DNA of 64,000 nucleotides from Corallochytrium limacisporum (Eukaryota; Opisthokonta): the NCBI GenBank assembly GCA_002811645.1, contig PDIP01000010.1:131063-195062 (forward strand), given 5' to 3'. Positions 57,721 through 64,000 of this stretch are shown here, piece by piece. Within the stretch, counting starts at the first letter, position 1. Every line of letters begins with the position of its first letter. The position numbers were made by a program, and so were the translations under genes. The notes under the pieces are model-generated. The model was not told the DNA's origin, made no database searches, and was given only the letters and a program-made list of their open reading frames with translations.

Positions 57721-60111
57721 ATGGGAACAGATAAGGTGGTGACGTCACATGCGGACTCCACAGTACGCCAAGGTGCAGACCGACCACAGTCTCACTTGGT
57801 TGGCAATGCTGATGACTCCAACGATTCCCGTCATCGCACTGTTACAGATTTTCTACGTGCCACTGATCCGCAGCATATTGACACGTTCGCGGCATGCGAG
57901 GCAATTGCTGAGCAGTTATTGAAGAAAAAGGGAGATCACCACGTTGACACTGACTTCCAGTTGAGAAATGCTGACATGCTGCTACGTGACGACGATGACG
58001 CACCCGCACCCGACGAGAACTCTTACAATTTGCCCAAGTCGGAAACGGTAACGCTTATGCAGAACCAGGTTGCTTACAACAGTAAGCTCATTGCCGGAAA
58101 GAAAGGTCAGGATGTGCGGGAGGTGCCAAAAGTCAAGATTGCTCAGGAAGCCGGCCAAGTTGAGTATCAGCGTGTGAGCATTGTAAATGAGGAGTCGGTG
58201 TTGCCGAAGGAGATGCAGGGCATGGCACACCTGATTCTATCTGCGATCCTGTTGCGACACAGCTACATGAAGGCTTCTTGCCAGGAATTTGATCTGACCT
58301 GCCTAGACTTGCTGGGTAGTTCCAAAATTCTAGAAGTCGACCAAGCGGTTTTCGAGGCGCCGGTGCCGAAGACTCCCACTGACGACTACATGGGCTCGGA
58401 CCCGATGAAGGCACCGATTCCAGATGGCTCTTGGCCAGGAGTGCTGGACATGGAAACTGGTGTGGTGCTGCACTACCCGAGCCTGGATGCTCTGAGCGCG
58501 AAAAAACCCTCCCATAAGATTGTCGGACTCAATGACTTTTATCGGGACCTAAACTTCCTCCACGCCATCTTCACAGACGGCCCTTGCAAATCGTTCGCGT
58601 TTCGTCGGCTACAGTATCTCGAAGCCAAATTCAACCTACACATTCTCATGAACGAGGTTGCGGAGCAGAGTGAACAGAAGGATATTTCACACCGTGACTT
58701 TTACAATGTACGCAAGGTTGACACCCATATTCACTTGAGTTCATGCATGAACCAGAAGCACCTGCTGCGTTTCATCCGTCGAAAGCTGGAGCAGGAACCC
58801 GATACAATTTGTATCCACAGAGACGGCAAGGACCTGACCCTGAAGCAAGTTTTTGAGAGTCTGAATCTAACCCCATACGACCTTACGGTTGATACCCTGG
58901 ATATGCACGCCGACAAGCACACCTTCCACCGCTTTGATAAGTTCAATCTCAAGTACAATCCTGTGGGAGAGTCACGCCTGCGTGAGATCTTCCTCAAGAC
59001 AGACAACATGATCAAGGGTAGGTACTTTGCAGAGCTAGTGCGCGAGGTCATTGATGAGATCGAGGACTCAAAGTACCAGAATGCTGAGTTCCGGGTCAGC
59101 ATCTACGGCCGAAAACCGGAAGAGTGGGTCAAACTGGCTGATTGGGTAGCTGACAACAACCTTTACTCTCCGAACATTCGCTGGATGGTGCAGCTACCGC
59201 GCCTGTACAATATCTATCATGAAAACAGCCAAGTGAAGAACTTTCAGGAAATGTTGTATAACATATTCTGGCCGATCTTTGAAGTGACCATGAACCCTTC
59301 ATGTAATCCAAGCTTGCACCGGTTTGTCAGCGCACTGGCTGGCTTCGATTCCGTTGACGATGAATCAAAGCCTGAGGTCCGCACCTTCAAAAAGTTCCCG
59401 CAGCCCAAGCTGTGGGCACATGGCCAGAACCCGCCGTACAGCTACTACTTGTACTACATGTACGCAAACATTGCGAGCCTGAACCAATTGCGAAGAGACC
59501 GGGGCATGAATGTACTGACTTTGCGACCCCACTGCGGTGAGGCCGGATCGATCGGTCATCTGGCCGCCGCGTTCCTGACTGCCCAGGGCATTAACCATGG
59601 AATTCTGCTACGTAAGGCACCGGTGCTGCAGTACCTCTACTATCTCACGCAGGTCGGTCTTGCCATGTCACCACTAAGTAACAATAATCTATTCCTGGAT
59701 TACCACCGCAATCCCCTTCATGACTACTTCAAGAAGGGTATAAACGTCTCCATCTCCACGGACGACCCATTGCAGTTCCACTTCACTCGTGAGCCATTGA
59801 TGGAAGAGTACAGCATTGCAGCGCAGGTCTGGAAGTTATCCAACACTGATATGTGCGAGTTGGCAGTGAACAGTGTCAAGCAGAGCGGATTTGAGGAATC
59901 CATGAAGGCAAAGTTTCTCGGCCACAAGTACAAGAGTCCTGGTGTCGACGGCAACAACTGTATTAAGACCAACGTTCCTGACATTCGGGTAAGTTTCCGG
60001 CATGAAACAATGTGCAAGGAACTCGGATTGCTTACCCGCACTGTCAACCCGGAGAACGACGGCGGAATCGTTGACGAATATCGCTCGCGAGACACACTAG
60101 AAATTGCATGA
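57721..60111 (+). CDS. AMPD: AMP deaminase
   Basis: 796 residues, similar to animal and yeast enzymes. It deaminates AMP to IMP and ammonia in the purine nucleotide cycle. The first 160 residues are variable and hydrophilic, as in other AMPDs. The catalytic barrel has KVDTHIHLSSCMNQKHLLRFI near 334-354 with two zinc His, KYNPVGESRLREIF near 412, RPHCGEAGSIGHL near 601-613, and STDDPLQFHFTREPLMEEYSIAAQVW near 679-704 with the catalytic Asp pair. SALAGFDSVDDESKPE near 538 is diagnostic of AMPD over adenosine deaminase. All motifs are intact. Its promoter adjoins the second assembly gap. Confidence 0.97.
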   Translation: MGTDKVVTSHADSTVRQGADRPQSHLVGNADDSNDSRHRTVTDFLRATDPQHIDTFAACEAIAEQLLKKKGDHHVDTDFQLRNADMLLRDDDDAPAPDENSYNLPKSETVTLMQNQVAYNSKLIAGKKGQDVREVPKVKIAQEAGQVEYQRVSIVNEESVLPKEMQGMAHLILSAILLRHSYMKASCQEFDLTCLDLLGSSKILEVDQAVFEAPVPKTPTDDYMGSDPMKAPIPDGSWPGVLDMETGVVLHYPSLDALSAKKPSHKIVGLNDFYRDLNFLHAIFTDGPCKSFAFRRLQYLEAKFNLHILMNEVAEQSEQKDISHRDFYNVRKVDTHIHLSSCMNQKHLLRFIRRKLEQEPDTICIHRDGKDLTLKQVFESLNLTPYDLTVDTLDMHADKHTFHRFDKFNLKYNPVGESRLREIFLKTDNMIKGRYFAELVREVIDEIEDSKYQNAEFRVSIYGRKPEEWVKLADWVADNNLYSPNIRWMVQLPRLYNIYHENSQVKNFQEMLYNIFWPIFEVTMNPSCNPSLHRFVSALAGFDSVDDESKPEVRTFKKFPQPKLWAHGQNPPYSYYLYYMYANIASLNQLRRDRGMNVLTLRPHCGEAGSIGHLAAAFLTAQGINHGILLRKAPVLQYLYYLTQVGLAMSPLSNNNLFLDYHRNPLHDYFKKGINVSISTDDPLQFHFTREPLMEEYSIAAQVWKLSNTDMCELAVNSVKQSGFEESMKAKFLGHKYKSPGVDGNNCIKTNVPDIRVSFRHETMCKELGLLTRTVNPENDGGIVDEYRSRDTLEIA

Positions 60112-60743
60112 GTGCCGAAGGAGGCCGACAAAGATATGGATTCAACATAATGCAAATAGACATCAATGAAGTCCATATCCCAATATTAGGCACTCGTCAA
60201 AGACTAAAGAATCGTTTTCATTCGGATCAAGTTGACCTTCTCTGACTCCTTCTATCCGGCTTTCGGCTGACCACTTACCGCCGTCCCCAACGCCCCTCCA
60301 CGCAGCGAGGGTCTGCGGACCGGGGGACACGTGAGGTCCTTGGTCCGCAGCTACCTCCCGCTGTAAGCCTAAATTTCCCCTCGCCCCCCCCCCCTTGCGC
60401 CTTCGGCTAGTCCTCTCCCGCCCTTCTGGAACTCTCAAGGGTTCGGGAAGGGAAGGCACAACAGACAAACACGCTGGCTACTTGAATATCAGGGGTATGC
60501 CATGAATGAAAGACCAGTATCATGCCTACAATGTTCGAAAATTTAGACTATCTATAATTAAACATCTGTTTACGTTGTGTTGCCATCTCACACAACACAC
60601 AACACAATCTTTGGGAAGTATATATTTTTGTCGGTCATTCAAATACATGTTGGGACATGGTTGACGTTTAAAGAAGACTAGACCAATAGAGAACGGCGCA
60701 ACAGCAGTAAAAGTAGCACGGAGGTCAATAGCATAACACAAAC
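60112..60743. promoter_or_regulatory. Intergenic: promoter side of RPB3
   Basis: Contains a C-rich tract (about 60377-60396). 60530-60743 is AT-rich. No gene seen. Confidence 0.45.
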
Positions 60744-61580
60744 ATGGTCGGTATGGAGCAGCCCAAGGTGACCATTACACATCTGTCACCCTCAGAATGC
60801 CATTTTACTCTTGAGAACGTCTCGATCAATACGGCGAATGCCCTGCGGCGGGTAATGCAATCGGAAGTGCCTACCTTTGCAATTGAGCTCGTGAATTTTG
60901 AGAAAAACACAACTTTCCTACATGACGAATACATCGCTCACAGGCTAGGTCTAGTGCCCTTAAGGAGTGATGACGCCGACCACTACAATTACACCGCGGA
61001 CTGTGAGTGTCTCAACGGCTGCAACAAATGCATCATCGAGTTCTACATGAATGTGCAGGCGCCTCCAGGAGCCCCCATCACCGTTACTACAGCTGATTTG
61101 AAGCCAATGACAGACAATCCGACCGTCTATCCCATTACTCCGGAGGCGCGGACAATGGATTACACCGGAGACAAAGACACCAACATGACGCAGAGGGACA
61201 TCATTCTTGTCAAAATGAAACCGTATCAGGAACTGATTTTACGGTGTACCGCACGCAAGGGTCTTGGCAAGGAACATGCCAAGTGGCAGTCCACGTCTGC
61301 AATCAGCTTTGAATATGATCCGGACAATGCGCTACGGCACACGGTCCTACACGAGCTCGAACAGTGGCCCAAGAGCCAGTACAGCAACACACCGGGCACA
61401 CACATGGTTGAGGCCCCGTACGATGCTATGGGAGAGCCTCGGGTATTCTATTTTAAAGTGGAGACCACGGGTGCATTGGCACCAGAGGATATTGTATCTC
61501 GCGGTCTAAAGGTCCTGCAGGACAAGCTCAAGATTTTTAGCGATGCCTTACAAACGGAACTGCAGATCATGCGCTATTGA
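60744..61580 (+). CDS. POLR2C: RNA polymerase II subunit RPB3
   Basis: 278 residues. RPB3 pairs with RPB11 as the alpha-like platform on which Pol II is assembled. The dimerisation domain reads ITHLSPSECHFTLENVSINTANALRRVMQSEVP, with the paired Arg35 and Arg36, then FLHDEYIAHRLGLVPL. The zinc loop has Cys87, Cys89, Cys93 and Cys96 (DCECLNGCNKC), all present. GFGKEHAKW is represented by GLGKEHAKWQST, followed by FEYDPDNALRHT, which is shared by RPB3 orthologues and absent from the Pol I/III homologue RPAC1. The C-terminus ends in the usual helix. An ATTAAA follows about 60 bases past the stop. Confidence 0.96.
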   Translation: MVGMEQPKVTITHLSPSECHFTLENVSINTANALRRVMQSEVPTFAIELVNFEKNTTFLHDEYIAHRLGLVPLRSDDADHYNYTADCECLNGCNKCIIEFYMNVQAPPGAPITVTTADLKPMTDNPTVYPITPEARTMDYTGDKDTNMTQRDIILVKMKPYQELILRCTARKGLGKEHAKWQSTSAISFEYDPDNALRHTVLHELEQWPKSQYSNTPGTHMVEAPYDAMGEPRVFYFKVETTGALAPEDIVSRGLKVLQDKLKIFSDALQTELQIMRY

Positions 61581-62698
61581 TGATTCCAAAGCCAAAGCGC
61601 CATCAGTGCTTTACACATATAACACGTCGTAACCAATGTCATTAAAACAAAAAACTTTCCATCCAAACTTTCTCGCAAACTCCACGGCAAGGTGCCCTGG
61701 TCTATACTAGTCGTCCCCCCGGACCATCCGGCGCTGCCGCCCGTCCGACAGCAGCGCCCTTTTTGCTCCCTCCCCACAAAATAGACTCCCCACTGCCCGC
61801 ACACCCGAAAATCTTGCACCCAGTCCGCGATTAATTGGATCCCCTCCCTTTCGCCCAACCCCCCTCTCCCGCTTTTTTGCGCATCAGGTGAACCCCCTTC
61901 CCAAGCCCCAGGAACGGCTCTATTTTTGGCTGAAAACCGTACCCGGCCCGACAAACACACCACCACCAACACCCAAATGAGAGGAAAAAAAAAACCAGCC
62001 TCCCCCGTTAAGAAGAAGGGGGGGGGGGGAAGGCAGGCGAAAATCAGAAACATCGCGCGAAGGGGGGAACGACGAAACCAATTTCTTCCCGCTTTTCTTC
62101 ACCTTTATTTTATTCTCTTAGTTCCTTTCTTTTATTTTTTTTTTTGGGCCTCATTGTTCTTTATCATAGCCCCGTATCCGTCACCCAGCGGTTCCGCTTC
62201 GGTGCTTAACGCACTGGTTAATATGTGCCCATGGGACTCCCTCGCGCTTGCACGCCGAACTGAGTCGGTAGCGGAAGTACACCGACGGCAAGGGAGGGGG
62301 GGGGTGTCGCTTGGACGGGAGGGGGAGAGGGGAGGGGGAGGCTGCAGCCGGTGTAGACTAGGCCTAAGGACATCCATCGGTCCGTCGTCGGAAGCGTTAG
62401 GAAAAGGGGGGCTCGTTTGTCTGATCAAAGTTTGGGGTCCCTTATTGCATGATCCATTGAGCACCTCCAACGACAGCACCATAGTCTCATTTGCGTGGTG
62501 GTATCTCAAGAGCACTGTATAGTGTGTCGGTAAATGTTAGAATAATTGCAACATCGTCGTTGGCGATAAACGGACAAGTGGGAAGGAAGGTTGACCAGGA
62601 GGGGTGTGAGAACCAAAGGAATCCGTGTCGGCCGACCCCAGCTCCCGGATGCAGATTTCATGACATTGAAGTGACTTAGAGGAAATTTACCATTTGAC
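61581..62698. promoter_or_regulatory. Intergenic: promoter side of LCAT-like gene
   Basis: C/T-rich blocks (61845-61875), G runs (62020-62030), T11 (62135-62145) and G/A-rich blocks (62288-62342). 62520-62698 is ordinary mixed sequence before the start. No gene seen. Confidence 0.45.
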
Positions 62699-64000
62699 AT
62701 GAAACTGGAGACGGTTGTTGCCAGCGTGCTGCTGCTGGCCTCCAGTGCTACTGCGACCATATCGTTACAATTCGAGGAGATCACAGAGCAGGAAATTCAA
62801 ACGCTGACGTCGTCATGGTGGAATCCGTTCAGTTGGGGATCGAATAAGAAGAAGGAAGAGGAGGACACCTGTCTGCCCCCAGTGCTCATGATCCCGGGCT
62901 TGGCGGGCTCAGTGCTTGATATTAAGCTCGAGAAGGGATACAAGGGCCCACACTGGATCTGCTTCTCGCAGTACTCACAAAGCTACTGGAGCAGTGGTCT
63001 GACTCGCCTTTGGCCCTCCTTGGATGCTACAGACTTTGTGTGGCCACATCTCTTCCGTGACTGCTGGGAGCATGCCATGACCGTCAGCTATAATGCCACC
63101 ACAGACAAGTTTGAGCAGACACCGCACATTGAGGTACGGGGCCGCGATTGGGGAGGTGTGAGAGGAATCAGCAATCTCTTCGACATTTTCTTCGACCACG
63201 GACTGCCATCTAGTGACGTCTTCGAGGACATGGTCGTCGTACTGGAGAAACAGGGATACAAGAATCACAAGCAACTCCGCGGCGCACCATATGACTTTCG
63301 TCTGATTGTCAACGAAGACGTGCTCACGAAATATTTTGAAGACGTCAAGAAGTTGGTGGAGGAAATGTACGACTACACCGAAAAAACCTGCTCCAATACG
63401 CAGCCGAGTGATCTCGGGGAACATATCGGTATCAATGATGACGACCCAGGCCATATCCACCGCCCAAAGAAACCCGTCCTAGCAAAGAAGGGCATCACTC
63501 TGATCAGCCATTCTCTTGGTGGCCCCGTCATGAATCTGTTCCTGTCCTCTGTCGATCAGGCGTGGAAGGACAAGTACATCAACCGCCTGATTGCAGTCAG
63601 CGCGCCCTGGGAAGGCGCCAGTCGAGCTGTACGAACTGCCCTGAGCGGGGAAACTGAAGGCCTGCCTGGTTTCAATATTTCGTTCCTTCCGATCGAGAAG
63701 TATATGTCCAGCCTGTACTGGATGTTCCCCAACCCGGGAAGCCGGAACGACACCGTTGTGAAAATCGGTGAGAAAGAGTACACGGACTCGTACGAGGACT
63801 TGGAAGCCATGTTTGCAACCTTAAATCGCACTGAGCTGGGGCCTATGATGCGCAAGCACTACCCAAAGCTCGCAAACTACAATGCTCCCCTCGTCGACTA
63901 CTACGCCTACCACGGCATTGGACAACCGACTGAGCACGCATATGTCTACGATAGTGCTAAGATTGATGGTGACCCGGATCGGTACTGTCCGCCGGCGTCG
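62699..64000 (+). CDS. LCAT/PLA2G15-family lipid acyltransferase, 5' part, cut by window edge
   Basis: An ATG at 62699 opens 434 codons to the window end without a stop. The N-terminus (MKLETVVASVLLLASSATAT) is a good signal peptide, so the enzyme enters the secretory pathway. PVLMIPGLAGSVLDIKLEK near 61-79 is the oxyanion region of the family. The cap has a Trp-rich lid and a Cys-containing loop, GAPYDFR follows near 199, and the lipase box ISHSLGGP supplies nucleophile Ser272. APWEGASRAVR near 302 is also conserved. The Asp and His of the triad would lie at or beyond the right edge. Family members include lysosomal phospholipase A2, LCAT and the PDAT acyltransferases. A soluble lysosomal or secreted enzyme is likely because no membrane anchor precedes the domain. 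Confidence 0.88.
   Translation, partial: MKLETVVASVLLLASSATATISLQFEEITEQEIQTLTSSWWNPFSWGSNKKKEEEDTCLPPVLMIPGLAGSVLDIKLEKGYKGPHWICFSQYSQSYWSSGLTRLWPSLDATDFVWPHLFRDCWEHAMTVSYNATTDKFEQTPHIEVRGRDWGGVRGISNLFDIFFDHGLPSSDVFEDMVVVLEKQGYKNHKQLRGAPYDFRLIVNEDVLTKYFEDVKKLVEEMYDYTEKTCSNTQPSDLGEHIGINDDDPGHIHRPKKPVLAKKGITLISHSLGGPVMNLFLSSVDQAWKDKYINRLIAVSAPWEGASRAVRTALSGETEGLPGFNISFLPIEKYMSSLYWMFPNPGSRNDTVVKIGEKEYTDSYEDLEAMFATLNRTELGPMMRKHYPKLANYNAPLVDYYAYHGIGQPTEHAYVYDSAKIDGDPDRYCPPAS

Overview
The window is a compact nuclear segment of a eukaryote, about one gene per 2.4 kb, with two assembly gaps (11049-11138 and 57209-57424). Almost every gene is a single uninterrupted open frame, including frames of 925 to 1535 codons, so the genome looks nearly intron-free. 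The gene set is that of a flagellate-derived opisthokont-like protist. The clearest taxonomic hint is a phosphorylase kinase gamma subunit that keeps the animal-type C-terminal tail, together with a MORN3-like gene. A unicellular holozoan is my best guess, and a fungal or other placement is not excluded.

Layout. 1-438: 5' part of a type III glutamine synthetase (-). 1-5.7 kb: EF-hand protein (-), an unrecognised 648-aa protein (+) and YJU2 splicing factor (-). 7-9.4 kb: dihydrolipoamide dehydrogenase (+) and a frame-broken MORN3 (-). 9.4-11.6 kb: gap-containing region with possible decayed coding sequence. 11.6-16 kb: PQ-loop membrane protein (+), Rab escort protein (+), NBP35 (-). 16.4-23.8 kb: GMAP-210/Rud3-like golgin (-), ULP1/SENP SUMO protease (+), WS/DGAT acyltransferase (-). 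25.6-28.5 kb: F-box/SUKH protein and a membrane coiled-coil protein in near-overlapping tandem (-), ALKBH1 (-). 29-37 kb: mitochondrial intermediate peptidase (+), NAA15 (+), URI1 prefoldin (-). 37.5-44.7 kb: HSC20/HscB (+), Maf pyrophosphatase (-), mitochondrial-type AAA ATPase (+), an interrupted tRNA-Gly(UCC) (-), HemW/RSAD1 (+). 45.7-61.6 kb: NUP155 (+), phosphorylase kinase gamma (+), TIM22 (-), Pelota (+), AMP deaminase (+), RPB3 (+). 62.7 kb to the end: 5' part of an LCAT/PLA2G15-type acyltransferase (+).

The genes are housekeeping and not obviously one pathway. Many act in or serve mitochondria or Fe-S chemistry (DLD, MIPEP, TIM22, HSCB, HemW, the AAA ATPase; NBP35 is the cytosolic Fe-S scaffold). 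Neighbours are independently transcribed as far as can be seen, except one tandem pair at 25.6-27.0 kb that overlaps or abuts within a few bases.

The most unusual element is the tRNA-Gly(UCC) gene at 43020-43136. All stems are perfectly paired, but 45 nt interrupt the T-loop. A second pattern is that C/T-rich (CCCTCCC-like) tracts lie in nearly every intergenic region holding a promoter and in none of the seven tail-to-tail intervals. Several long open frames start only at non-ATG codons; for those I give the first ATG that fits the family.
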